64,000 nucleotides of DNA, taken from positions 124,001 through 188,000 of the forward strand of contig MU623397.1 in assembly GCA_025201765.1 (NCBI GenBank), written 5' to 3'. Each line of letters starts with the position of its first letter. Position 1 is the first letter of the stretch. The stretch is from Daldinia sp. FL1419 (lineage: Eukaryota; Ascomycota; Sordariomycetes; Xylariales; Hypoxylaceae). Under the pieces are notes generated by a model. The model searched no databases, had not been told where the DNA came from, and saw nothing but the letters and a program-made list of their open reading frames with translations. Below, piece after piece: positions 12,810 through 23,022 of this stretch. The translations under genes and the position numbers were made by a program.

Positions 12810-15079
12810 GGTCGACGATGTGTATTTAATGCTGACGTCGTCACGTCCCGAGTTTCTTTTTTCCTCACCCCCTTTTTTTTACTCTTCTTCCTCTTTTAAT
12901 CTTTTTCCTTAGCCCTTCCCTTTTCCCTCCTCTTTCTTTGTTTATTTTCTTTCCCTTCCTACCCTAGACAATATTTTATGGCAAAAAAAAAATTTTTGGT
13001 ATAAATTATTCCCCGATTATTTTGCTCGTTATCCCCCGATTCGATCCAATGGGGCTGCGATGCGATGATGTTGAACTAGACACCGCAGCTCGGGGGGTGT
13101 TGTACAGTTGTATAAGTTGTTCCTCGCGCGTCAAAATTGCGAAATTACCAAATTGCGGAGGCGGAATAGCAGTTGGTCTGGGACCTTAGGGACTTTGGGG
13201 GGATCTTTTTAGGGGTCATGTAACGGGCAAACCTTTTCTAGATAAAGGGGTCTAGTCTCCTGGTTAGACTCATCTTAGCAGGTATCCATTTACTAGTACC
13301 TAGGTACTTGTCTAGTGTCTGTACATGTAGGTATGCGCATGCAGGTTTAGTGGACACTTTTCCCGCTGCTGCGCCCCTTCGACTAGGTACTCATCTAATT
13401 ATGTAGGTACCCTAATCGAGTTATCCGTCCTCGACACCAACTGCACACATGTACTCGCTACCTCGCACATAATCTCTATTTTATGTAGGCACTTTTCTAG
13501 AGGTATAAAAGTGCGACGCTAGAAGAGGACTAATATCTTTCGGGCACAGCGGCAGGGCTGCAGCGTAACGTCGAAAATAGAAGCCTATGACGTTCCCCAT
13601 CTTTTTTACTTTACTCTTTTGCATCTTCCTCTTTCTCTTTGGTCAACTTATGTTGTTACTAAGTGAACTCTTCAACTAACATCCTGACACATCCGCGATT
13701 CCTTCCTTGTACTACAAGCACTTACCAGCACTTACCTGTAGGATTCGCACTTATGCAAGTATCTACATAATTTTGGGGGCTATGTATATTTCTCTTTTCC
13801 GCCCCCCTTCTATCCTCTTTTGTCCCATCTTCATCCCCGTCCATCCACCCATCCTTTATGCACTATGTGATATGTCTCGCGTGTTTTTACTTTTATTTCG
13901 TCACGCCAAGTCTCTCCGTCACCTTCTGATCATTCTCCGCACCTTTAAAAGGAAGACCCTCATACTTCAAACATCTTTATCGAATCCTCGGTTACAGCGT
14001 CGCCGCGGGGTTGCGGCACGGACGAGCTCCCGATCCAATGGCTCTATATCCTATTATCCTATCTTTATCTACCCTTCTCAAGACTCGGGCTGCTGGGAGG
14101 GGATCGAGTATGCCTCGGACTAGGCCGGAGGTTTTTCAGCTAAACCGCGTAACCTAGAAGTTTACCACGTACATAGCGATAGCGGTAGGGCTACGTGCAA
14201 CCCATGCGACCATCTCTAGTATTCCCCGTTGTGGAGAGACGAAGATCTCAAGGCAGTCCAGACCGGTCATGATTCGATTGATCTAGCAGCTGGTTCGGCA
14301 GACCTGGCTTTTTGCCATTTTTATCACTATCATCATGCTGACCATCCTTTTATAGTGTACAAAGCTCATCATATATGGCTATCGTATATGACACCGACTA
14401 CTTCAATTGCCACAGCAACTCTTGTCCCCTCCGCTTCAAGTAGTGTTTCTCAATCAGTTATTCTCCTACGTCACGAAAACTAATATGATGCAAATGGTAA
14501 GATACGATGTAAAAAGATCTCTTACGCTCAACCTCCTAAATAGGTAGTCAAGGGTATGAGAGTGTTTGTATACATAGAATGGGAGTCAACTTGCTACTAG
14601 CTTCTTTCCTTTGCGTCTTCTACATACGTCGTTCGCCTACAGTAAGGCATTTCTGAAGTATCCGGGCCATTACTCGTCCCAATTATAAGACAAGTCGATT
14701 TGTGGCTTTCACCGCTCTGACTCTAGCCACCGAATAATAAGATGGAAAGAAAGATCAACTTTTTTTTCTCAATGCAGTTATGTCCTATGTATAGCCTAGG
14801 AGGATTCTTAGTCGCCTAAAATGTGCTATTTTTTTGAGGAGCACATATGCAAAACCCGGTCATGGACCAACAGGGTGTTTCATATAGTCCCCGACGGCCT
14901 ACACGGTGGCTTGCATGGTCCGCTCGTTTCTGACTAGGATGCATAAATCTCGACTGATCGATATAATTAATAATTATTATACCCGCTTTCGGGTTAGGAA
15001 CGGCCACAGACGATAATGCGAACTAGGCTCTGATATGATTTCCGCATTCTCGGAGCCGACATGGCTTAGCTTGAGTAGA
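12810..15079. other. Intergenic region
   Basis: The first 150 bases upstream of the four-TM gene are pyrimidine-rich on the plus strand. A 14-nt palindrome lies at 13295-13308. The open frame at 13707-14123 is CT-rich, has no domain and is not accepted as a gene. The rest is unremarkable. Confidence 0.5.
13295..13308. repeat. 14-nt perfect palindrome
   Basis: AGTACCTAGGTACT is a perfect palindrome around a CCTAGG core and matches the recurring intergenic element of this window. Confidence 0.8.
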
Positions 15080-15090
15080 TATATAAAAAG
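15080..15090 (+). promoter_or_regulatory. Candidate TATA box of the MDR oxidoreductase
   Basis: TATATAAAAAG lies about 103 bp upstream of the ATG at 15193 and just before a polypurine microsatellite. The role is inferred from sequence and position. Confidence 0.45.
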
Positions 15091-15119
15091 GTGGTCGAGG
15101 ATTGATTATTTAAGTTCAA

Positions 15120-15172
15120 AGGAAAAGGAGAAAGGAGAAAGGAGAAAGGAGAAAGGAGAAAAAAAAAAAAAG
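15120..15172 (+). repeat. Polypurine microsatellite in the 5' leader
   Basis: About five tandem copies of GAGAAAG run into a 12-nt A tract, ending about 20 bp before the oxidoreductase ATG. Between the likely TATA box and the start codon, it probably lies in the 5' untranslated region or core promoter. Copy number may vary between strains. Confidence 0.85.
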
Positions 15173-15192
15173 GACAATAATATCTTTAAACC

Positions 15193-16122
15193 ATGCACTC
15201 AGCACAAGTTCAGTCATGGTCTGAAAGACCGCGGTATGTCCCGGTTGATGATTTACCTGCACCGTCAGACGGCCAAGTCCAACTCCGCGTCTTGGCTGCT
15301 GGGGTTCACCAAGTAGTTCGATCCCGCGCCTCCGGAGCCCACTACTCAGCTAGGGAACTCCCTCATACCGTCGGTATCGACTGCGTCGGTAAAGATGAGT
15401 CTACCGGCAAGCTCTACTACATCTTTACCATGGACGGTGGCACGTTCATGGAACGTATCAACGTTGATAAGTCTAGTATTTATCCGCTACCCGATCACGT
15501 AGACCCAGCGTCGTTCGCTGCAAATCTCAATCCTGCTATGAGCAGCTGGATGGCTATCACTCAACGCACTACTAGCCTGCCCAAAGACTTTACCGCCGTC
15601 GTCATCGGTGCAACCAGCGCCAGCGGTCGCTTAGCTGTACACTCGGCTAAGGCGCTGGGAGCTGCCAAGGTTATTGGCATCGCACGAAACGGTGCGACTT
15701 TGGCCGACGTCGACGGCCTCGACGACTACATCGTGCTTCAGGATCCAGTAGCCAATACCGACTTCTCTAAAGCGCACAATGCTGATGTTATCTTAGACTA
15801 TGTCTACGGTGATACAATGGTGCATCTTCTTACGTCGCTAAGCCGGGTCAAGCGGCCAGTACAGTACGTCCAGATTGGCGTACTCTCTCAGCATACTCCC
15901 GAGATTCCATCCCGTCTTCTCCGGTCTTTCGACCTAACTATCCGCGGAGCGGGAGCTGGTTCCTGGAGCATATCGGCACTAATGAAGGAATTGCATATAC
16001 TGGTTCCGACGGTGGCCAGCTGGAAGCTTACGCCGGCTTGGTCCATACGACTTAAGGACATAGAAGAGACTTGGGATGACGCATCGTTAAAGGCCAAGGG
16101 TAGAATAGTCTACGTGCCTTGA
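15193..16122 (+). CDS. Zinc-less MDR-family quinone-oxidoreductase-like protein
   Basis: Single exon, 309 aa. The N-terminal GroES-like half starts with VQSWSERPRYVPVDDLPAPS and continues QVQLRVLAAGVHQ, as in quinone oxidoreductase-like MDR proteins, but has none of the catalytic zinc ligands (no GHE motif). The Rossmann NAD(P)-binding turn VIGATSASGRLAVHSAKALG begins at about residue 138. A late segment (VQYVQIGVLS) and the C-terminal AKGRIVYVP match the usual family ending (GKxV). The likely reaction is NAD(P)H-dependent reduction of a quinone or enone in the cytosol; the substrate is unknown. A candidate TATA box and polypurine repeat precede it, and the next gene is convergent. Confidence 0.88.
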   Translation: MHSAQVQSWSERPRYVPVDDLPAPSDGQVQLRVLAAGVHQVVRSRASGAHYSARELPHTVGIDCVGKDESTGKLYYIFTMDGGTFMERINVDKSSIYPLPDHVDPASFAANLNPAMSSWMAITQRTTSLPKDFTAVVIGATSASGRLAVHSAKALGAAKVIGIARNGATLADVDGLDDYIVLQDPVANTDFSKAHNADVILDYVYGDTMVHLLTSLSRVKRPVQYVQIGVLSQHTPEIPSRLLRSFDLTIRGAGAGSWSISALMKELHILVPTVASWKLTPAWSIRLKDIEETWDDASLKAKGRIVYVP

Positions 16123-16635
16123 TATATCTCTTTAGGGATAGTTTCCCGAGAGAGAAACTCTTGGCGCCAAATATATGTAAAAACATTCGCAAAATTGATC
16201 GTCGATCTTCCATCCGCGCCTCATCGGAATACGCCCAACCATGCAAGGAATGATTCGTCTAATAGAAGGAAGGTTTACGAGTAGATGAATCAATGCCGAT
16301 CAGTAAGCTCTCGGCGTCAGCAGATCGCCGCCACGTTAAAAGAAAACGTTGTTGAAATTATAGTCCTCGTAAATCCTGTATCGTGCCCCTATAAATAACA
16401 AAACCACGACACTCTTAACATTTACCAAATCGGTCATTTTTAAGAGGCTCCAAGAATGCTACCATTTAATTCACAGTTATCTCCGTTATATAGTTTTTAG
16501 CTCCCTAGTCGGCGGGGGAAAAAAACCCAAGCATCCAAGTCGCGATATAATATTAAATCTGCATAATAGAAGATCCAATACCCAAGAGTTCCCGTGCCCT
16601 GAACCGATAGACATCTTCATCCCTATACAAGAGTC
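16123..16635. other. Intergenic region between convergent genes
   Basis: This is the 3' space of the MDR oxidoreductase (+) and the secreted dehydrogenase-like gene (-). No gene or repeat of note. Confidence 0.6.
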
Positions 16636-18265
16636 TTACGCCCCAGTAATAACAAAAATCTCTCCCGACGTGTCGGCCGTCATAAATAGGCGTCCCTTCT
16701 TGTCAAATGCGAGACCTACGGGACGGAAGCACGCCTCCGGGCACTTGGTTGTATCTGCATTCTGCAAGATATACTCTACGGCCGCAGTATCGGTGACATT
16801 TGCTACAGGCTGACCATCAGCGAATGCGATTTTACCCAGCCGGTATCCGTCTGGAGGGCTTCGATCCCTAGGAAAGAGTCTTGTGTTAGAGCGAATGATC
16901 ATCTGGGTAACTATGCTTTGGGAATATGGTACTAACCAGCTTCCGTGAAATGCAACGTAGGCGGCACTCCCGTCTTTCTTGAACTTAATATCCAATGGCG
17001 CTGTATGGGCTGGGAAGACTAGACGCGGTCCTTGTCGTTCAGCGCGGCAGAATTCGTCAACGTCTTCTAACGAGCTGCGCGCCGTTACCTGCTCGTCTAT
17101 AGCAAAATCAGCCATTATCCATCTGACTTGATGCTTAGGTATCAAAAGATCATAGGAAGCCCCTAGGGCGGTGATCTCCTAATATATCTTGCAAGCCCGA
17201 ATGATATTCCTTAAACTCCGGTGGCACCTACAGGGAGTACCGGCTATACCACCAAATTGTGAGCCGACGGTAATTCCTGTGTTCGACGGGATAGCATCAG
17301 TTTGCCAAGCAGAGAAGCAAGCTGGATAGCCGTAATTCTTTCCCCGGAGGGGATTTTCAACATCTTCGGCTACTCCGTGGTAGTTTAGCTCCTCTGCTGG
17401 ATTATCATTGTGTAGATCGGTACCACCACGCTCGATATTATCCGCCGAGTTCTCGACGGACCACTGATATGCTAGTAAGTGATCCGCATTATGAGCAGGT
17501 ATACGGATGGTGAACGACGTACTATACCGCCTGTTGAAGGGTCCTCGCCAACGCCAACCGAATTTCTCAGACCCCAGCCTAGAACTTCACCCCCGGTGGC
17601 ATAATTCGTTGCTGTTTCCGACGCGAGCAATTCCGAGATTTTGAACGTTTTGATTATGCTCTTCCCGGCTGCGACATCTGTAGTACTATTGTCGATATTC
17701 CCATCGGAGCCGCGCGAGACTATGAGGATGTCTGGAGCGGTAGAGGGGGAAAGGAGTGTCCTAGTGATATGTCCTCCGCTTCTCATACCCTCTATCAATG
17801 TCTTCCTGGTACCAACAGTCCCGGCTTCTGCATCATATGGATATCCGTATACAGTGGCCATATTTGAGACGAACAGAGTCTCGCCATCTTGGCTAAGCGT
17901 GATACCGTGGTTTAGCTTTTTTATTTTATTTATATGAGTACGTCACCTACAACACACAACGTCTTCGAGAGGTTTCTTACCGATGAATCGGAAATCAACT
18001 GGGCGCTTGAAGACACACAGACGTTCCCGTCGCTCTCGGTCAAGACAACTCTCCTAATACCCGCCCCGCCTTGCTCGGATACGAGCAAATTCCCCGCCGT
18101 GTCAAAAAGGATGTTGCGCGGCGCTCTCAACCCGTTTAAGATGACTTGGGCGGCATAACCGTCACCTAGCTTGAGCTCCGCCGACGGAGTAAGTTTGGCG
18201 CAATCTTGCGCAAGTACTGTCCATAGAACTAGCCCGAGAGCTACGAGTTTTATTAAAGTAGCCAT
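16636..18265 (-). CDS. Secreted sorbosone/pyranose dehydrogenase-like protein (PQQ-type beta-propeller, AA12-like)
   Basis: Five exons (17981-18265, 17523-17915, 17232-17463, 16937-17096, 16636-16867), giving 433 aa. The start is the ATG at 18265; a frame extension to 18280 begins with GTG and was not used. It opens with a signal peptide (MATLIKLVALGLVLWTVLA, then QDC). Family landmarks in order: LRAPRNILFDTAGNLLVSEQ, LNHGITLSQDGETLFVSN, GWGLRNSVG, VENSADNIERGGTDLHNDNP, EELNYHG, KNYGYPACF, LVFPAHTAPLDIKF, YVAFHGSW and a C-terminal RPVGLAFD. This is the soluble glucose/sorbosone dehydrogenase propeller fold, and the length fits a single AA12-like domain without a CBM or cytochrome. It probably oxidises sugars outside the cell using PQQ. 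The intron at 17097-17231 is long and its exact borders are the least certain; the acceptor near 17917 is preceded by A-rich sequence, which is unusual. Confidence 0.85.
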
Positions 18266-18350
18266 CGTTAACGACTTCACTTTGACGGATAGCTGTTGTT
18301 TTCTCGTAGTTGAGTGATAGTTGAGTGATGGTCGATGGGCAAGTTACGAC

Positions 18351-19119
18351 TTAAAGCAAAAATGATAGAATTCCAAACGCTGAGCCGGTAAACCCGGTCG
18401 TACTTGGAACCACGCCGATGTGTTGCGATAGTATGTCGGTCTTAACAAGATAGGTCGTGACATTCTTGGCCGTACCGAGTGGGATGTAGCCGGCGGAAGC
18501 AACTCCTACGGATGTTTTTACCAAGTTAGGGAACCTTGTGAGACTATGCCCAGGTGCTATGCCTAGATCGTAGAGGGTCGAACAAGTCGGATATTGGCCT
18601 TTAACCGCTACAAACATAGTGCCCAGAATTGATCAGCTACCATACAACTTGCGTTGATCCCGGCACTCGATGCTGATCTTTCATTTTGGGACGCTTGAGT
18701 TACAGCGGGGACCCATTCAACCGTCATCGACGTGATGCACTCCGCGATAACGTACTTGGCGTATGTGTGAGGGAAAGTAGGTAGGTCGCGTGGGTCGTGC
18801 CGTCGTATAAAGCTGTTCGGGTCGCGGTATCGTATCTTCTAGCCCAGTGTACAATATTTCCGTGGGCTTGGGAGTTGGCCCGGTAGTTGGTCCGGTAGTT
18901 GGTCCGGAATTGATTCGCCATTGGTTCGCCTGTGCATTTATTTCTAGGCCGTTTGCTCCATTTCCACTTCCTCCGCATCGGATCCCACGTGTAAAAGTCC
19001 CCGCAAGATCCCCGCGGGCATCTTATTTTAATGTTGCAAACCTTGGAAAGTTGGCTTGAGCTTCTACAAGCATCAGCATCATGACCATCAGGGTAGGCGC
19101 GCGTACAATGTAAATACAT
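18351..19119 (-). pseudogene. Possible decayed or unresolved secreted-protein gene
   Basis: Several minus-strand fragments look protein-like but do not join into a clean model. In order: a Cys-bearing stretch with SCGDFYTWDP (about 19000), a GPTTGPTTGPTPKPT linker from a 12-bp duplication (about 18875-18910), a fragment YAKYVIAECITSMTVEW (about 18750-18700), and a 3' fragment (18351-18617) with YPTCSTLYDLGIAPGHSL. The FYTWDP and Pro/Thr linker recall fungal LysM proteins, but the remaining LysM residues are not clear and the fragments lie in different frames. It may be a pseudogene or a multi-exon gene I failed to splice. Confidence 0.25.
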
Positions 19120-19605
19120 CTAGGTAAAGTAACAAAGTGCAGAAGATGGAAGAAGCCGTTTACGATACGGCTTGCTGGGACATTTATTATCCTGCTAGCT
19201 GATGTAATATTCTTGGACTTGCTTTCGATATACAATACAATATTTTGTTGTTACCACGTTTCGGGACTCAAGTTGCGTTCTATACGCTCCCTTTCCTGCC
19301 TTTGCTGATTACCTAGGTAAATAATAATTCCCCCTATTCGCTTCAGCTTCGAGGCCAGCCCGATAAGCAAGCGACACATAAGTATTCTCCGCCCTGAAGA
19401 AAACAGAAATGCATGATGCCCAGAGCAAATTTTAAATTTACAAAATATACAACCATCCGATGACCTCATGAGGAGCGAAAAAAAAGAATTTGGAATTTGG
19501 TATCTCATTATATTTCGTGAACGCTCAAAGGGTGCCCCCGTTTTAGCTTGAAATTAAACATGGCTCTGAAGAAAAGATCTAGCGTATAGCTCTCGGGAAG
19601 CCGTG
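19120..19605. other. Intergenic region
   Basis: Downstream of the large disordered-protein gene. It contains a 12-nt palindrome TTACCTAGGTAA at 19309-19320 and no supportable gene. Confidence 0.55.
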
Positions 19606-22600
19606 CTAAATCATACCGCCCGGCAATCCCACGTCGGGGTTTTTGCCGCCGTCGGTCACAACTCTCCTAGAAGGAGGGAGGCCGGCATTAGTGGGTGAGG
19701 TGTTATTAGGAGCTCTCGATTGGATCCCTGAAGCGTCGGATGCTACTGGTCGAAGGCGTTTGCGATCAAGAGCTTCCGCTTCCATGCCGTTGCCGCTACG
19801 CCGGCTTAGGTTATCAAAGACGGCTCGAGTGCTCGAAAAATCTTGCCTTCGTCTTGGATTAATAGGGGGTAGAGGCGGCGCGGTCCGGCTGTTGCTGCGA
19901 GATATGTTTTGAGGCGCTTCTGATAAGGCTACGGTCGGAACTTGGGATGTTGACATTACGAATGTAGGGTCTGAAATGTCCTTTGTTTTAATTTTGCGCC
20001 TCGTGCTATCACTCGTAGTCGGACTTGCACCGTCGAAACCTCGGTTTGGAGACGCTCCTGAGCGGGGCGAAGGGAGTATATTAGGAGTTGGCGGATTGCG
20101 GCCAAATGGTGACGGCATAGGGGAGATAGGTGAGGGCTGGTTTGATTCGAAATTGCGCGTAGTCTGTACACGAAGATTGGCAGTGGCCGTAGATTGCTTG
20201 GATCCCGGATACGGTCGTGGTGGCATGATTGATGATCCTTTGATATCCGTGCCGGGGAGACCTGGGGAACGCATGGGAGGTCGCGGTGCAGTTCCGTTGG
20301 GTCCGACCTGGAGATTCCGCGTCGGTCGAGTATTTGGTCGTCCGTCGTTGCTAGAATCTGAACCACTCCTATCGCGGTCGGCTCTCGACTGTCCCCTTGA
20401 ACCAAGCCTTTGTACCTCCTTCTGCTCCTCACTGAACGTCCGTTGCTGGTGAAATACTGGTGGCGCCTTTCGTTCGCGTTCGGGCGATCTTTGTCCGGAG
20501 GGCAATTGTCTAACTGGTGTCGACCTTGCGGAATCGGCATCAACATCAAGATCCTGGGTTTGCGATTGGTGCTTAACTTCCATTTCTGCTTCTTTCATCT
20601 TTTGCAATTCACGCTTTGCTTGTCTGAACGCGCGAAGTCCGGCATGCGAATCACTATCCGTCGGTTGCTGTTCTTGGTCGTCATGCTCCCGTGCCGGGCT
20701 TGAAGTTTGAGAGCCATTTGAAGCCCCAAGACCGAGCATTTTCATAGCTTTGGATTGTGCGGGGTCTCGTCTCTGGTCGCCTAGGGATCCCCGGCTGCTC
20801 TTCGACTGTAAAAGACCCATCCCATTTTGCCGTGGAGGGAGTGCCTGTTCTTTCGCCTCTACGCGCTCTTCTGAACGGTAAGGTGAGGAAGAGCGGCTAT
20901 CAGTTTCAGTATAAGTGGTTAGTCTTTCACGTACCCGGCGTGCCCCGTCCGCCAGCTGACTAGCAAATTCGTCGCCATAATCGCGGGTAGCGGTGTCACT
21001 AGTCTTGCTTGTAAATTGTTCATTGGTACTAGGCGCCTCGGATGATCGAGGTTGGACTTCCGGCATTGGTTCGTTAACGTCCAAGTCCAGCGTCCAATCA
21101 CGACTAGTATCAGGTAGATCCCACGAATTCAAATTTAATCCCGATTCCCCGAAATCTCGCGTGCTCTCTGGGCCAGCGGGGAAGCGAGATTCTAAATCGG
21201 ACGTGGCCGGGATGACACCATAAATCGACGAAGCATTACTATCACCTCGTAGATGTTGACGAACCATGCCACTTAGGCCAGCGCCGGAAACTGGGCCGAG
21301 GGTGGGCGAGTCTGCGGGCGAAATACCTTTCGAATCCGGGGACACCGACGAATTCTCCCCATGAAAAGGTTGGGCATTAGATTCTGCTGGCTTCGCAGAG
21401 CCTCGAAGAGCTGGGTGTTCACGGTCCGAGGGGCGCCTCAATAAAACACGCGGAGACACGACCGACTTGGGTGACGCGACGGGTGAGCAATCCGAGTCGT
21501 TAGGATCGGCTAGGAACGACGTCGGGGGCTCGTTTGCAGGCGGCGCAGTTTCTGTAGGAGGCACATAAACCCTGGGTTCCAATTCCAATTTTGTCCCGGA
21601 TGAGGAGCTAGATCTATTAGCTACCGAGGGCGTGCTTAGCTCGTCCCGAGACTTTTGCGTAGGAGTTTCCCGCCCTTGTTGTCTTTGTAATTGTCGCTGA
21701 GCATATCTAGACTCATCATACGGTTGTAAGGGCTTCTGGAAAACTCCGAGTGCGGTGGCCTTTCCTCGGTCGCTAGGATGAATTTGAAGTATCGAATTCT
21801 CTCCCGTTTCACTTATTGGTGGGCTTAAGGGAGGCGCACCTCCAAAGTTTGATCGCATATCAGTCGCACTGGGTACACGGGCACCCAAGTCCAGAGTACC
21901 GGTAGGAGAAACCGTGGCGGCAGGACTCGTAGATCGCAAGTTCGGTGCGCTAGACTTTGCTAGGATCTTTCGGTCGGTGCTGAGCCGGTCGGCAAACCCA
22001 AGAGTCGTAGGTGACGGCGAATTCTGGGCTAGATCGGGCGTTCGGGTACCAAAGGTACGCTGTCGTGCGAGGGTATCGATGCGGGAAAGAGCCGAAGACT
22101 GCTGCTCCTGGAGATCGCTGTTGAGGCTGGACTCGTATAACCTTCTAGTACGTGTCACGCCCCTGTCCACCGCTGTAGAGGAACTATTTGACGGCTGCCA
22201 ATCCTTTAGCGAAGGGGCCCGCTGGGAAGACGCTATCGACGTTGCAGCGGTCGAATTCCTAGCTAACGACGGGATAGATGATGTCGTGGAGGACGTTTCT
22301 CGCTTTTGGTTGTAGTTGCTGAGGATTGGCGAATCGGCACGGAGAGCATCCGTATCCGCGTAGGCCGAATTCCTGTTCTCACTTTCGTCTCTCTCTTCTT
22401 CGGAAGATCTACGCTCCTTTTCTGCCTGCCTCCACCGCTGAAAAGCAGACAAGGCCACATCGTCATCGTACAAAGCTCGCCCGCTCATTCCGCCGTCAAG
22501 GTTTTTCGACGAATTGGTACCAACTGGAATCTTGTAGATCTTCTGGCGCCCGCCGAATAGGTTGTTACCCTCGGTCGGTTTAGACCGACCCATGATACCG

Positions 22601-23022
22601 CTAGATTTTAACGAGTCGCCATCATCCGAGTTATAAGAGGGCTTCCTAGCGAAAGGGGCCGCGGTCTTAATCGATTCGACCTCGGCGATATCTCCCAAGC
22701 CCCGGAAACCACCATAATCCAACCTGGATTGCCGCTTAGGGAAAAGAACACTATCATCACTGGCCTTGCCGATTTTGGTGCTTGGATCATCCTGCTCTCG
22801 TAGCATGGAGAATCGGGCGGACAGGCCAGTCATTAACAAGCTCGTACGGAAGTCATCGTTAGACGGCAGGGCCGACGAGATATCTATCTCAACCTTTTCC
22901 GGTTCCTGGGTCTTTTTGCCCTTCCTAAAGGGTCGAAATGGCATAGACGATTCGGAATCTTGTGAAGGTCTAGGCGTAGATGCCTCCTCCTTGACCTTCT
23001 TCTTAGTCCTGAAGCGATTCAT
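19606..23022 (-). CDS. Large, mostly disordered protein (unknown function)
   Basis: One uninterrupted reading frame of 1138 codons with a proper ATG at 23022. Composition is dominated by Ser, Pro, Arg, Asp, Glu and Gln with few hydrophobic runs, so most of the chain should be disordered; no transmembrane or enzyme motif is visible. The ordered-looking blocks are near the N-terminus: a basic start (MNRFRTKKKVKEEA), DFRTSLLMTGLSARFSMLRE (about 57-76), NNLFGGRQKIYKIPVG (about 154-169) and ALSAFQRWRQAEKERRS (about 191-207). The last has the look of a short amphipathic or coiled helix, and another charged helix (AFRQAKRELQKMKEAEMEVK) lies near residue 810. Numerous SP/TP sites suggest phosphorylation. 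The intact long frame argues for a real gene; I do not recognise its name. Confidence 0.85.
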   Translation of the reverse strand: MNRFRTKKKVKEEASTPRPSQDSESSMPFRPFRKGKKTQEPEKVEIDISSALPSNDDFRTSLLMTGLSARFSMLREQDDPSTKIGKASDDSVLFPKRQSRLDYGGFRGLGDIAEVESIKTAAPFARKPSYNSDDGDSLKSSGIMGRSKPTEGNNLFGGRQKIYKIPVGTNSSKNLDGGMSGRALYDDDVALSAFQRWRQAEKERRSSEEERDESENRNSAYADTDALRADSPILSNYNQKRETSSTTSSIPSLARNSTAATSIASSQRAPSLKDWQPSNSSSTAVDRGVTRTRRLYESSLNSDLQEQQSSALSRIDTLARQRTFGTRTPDLAQNSPSPTTLGFADRLSTDRKILAKSSAPNLRSTSPAATVSPTGTLDLGARVPSATDMRSNFGGAPPLSPPISETGENSILQIHPSDRGKATALGVFQKPLQPYDESRYAQRQLQRQQGRETPTQKSRDELSTPSVANRSSSSSGTKLELEPRVYVPPTETAPPANEPPTSFLADPNDSDCSPVASPKSVVSPRVLLRRPSDREHPALRGSAKPAESNAQPFHGENSSVSPDSKGISPADSPTLGPVSGAGLSGMVRQHLRGDSNASSIYGVIPATSDLESRFPAGPESTRDFGESGLNLNSWDLPDTSRDWTLDLDVNEPMPEVQPRSSEAPSTNEQFTSKTSDTATRDYGDEFASQLADGARRVRERLTTYTETDSRSSSPYRSEERVEAKEQALPPRQNGMGLLQSKSSRGSLGDQRRDPAQSKAMKMLGLGASNGSQTSSPAREHDDQEQQPTDSDSHAGLRAFRQAKRELQKMKEAEMEVKHQSQTQDLDVDADSARSTPVRQLPSGQRSPERERKAPPVFHQQRTFSEEQKEVQRLGSRGQSRADRDRSGSDSSNDGRPNTRPTRNLQVGPNGTAPRPPMRSPGLPGTDIKGSSIMPPRPYPGSKQSTATANLRVQTTRNFESNQPSPISPMPSPFGRNPPTPNILPSPRSGASPNRGFDGASPTTSDSTRRKIKTKDISDPTFVMSTSQVPTVALSEAPQNISRSNSRTAPPLPPINPRRRQDFSSTRAVFDNLSRRSGNGMEAEALDRKRLRPVASDASGIQSRAPNNTSPTNAGLPPSRRVVTDGGKNPDVGLPGGMI

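Noticed and set aside
13707..14123. 138-codon open frame
   Set aside because: CT-rich composition, no domain, no splice sites that extend it; probably chance.
18266..18280. N-terminal extension of the sorbosone-dehydrogenase-like protein
   Set aside because: The extension starts with GTG. The ATG at 18265 gives a clean signal peptide and is preferred.
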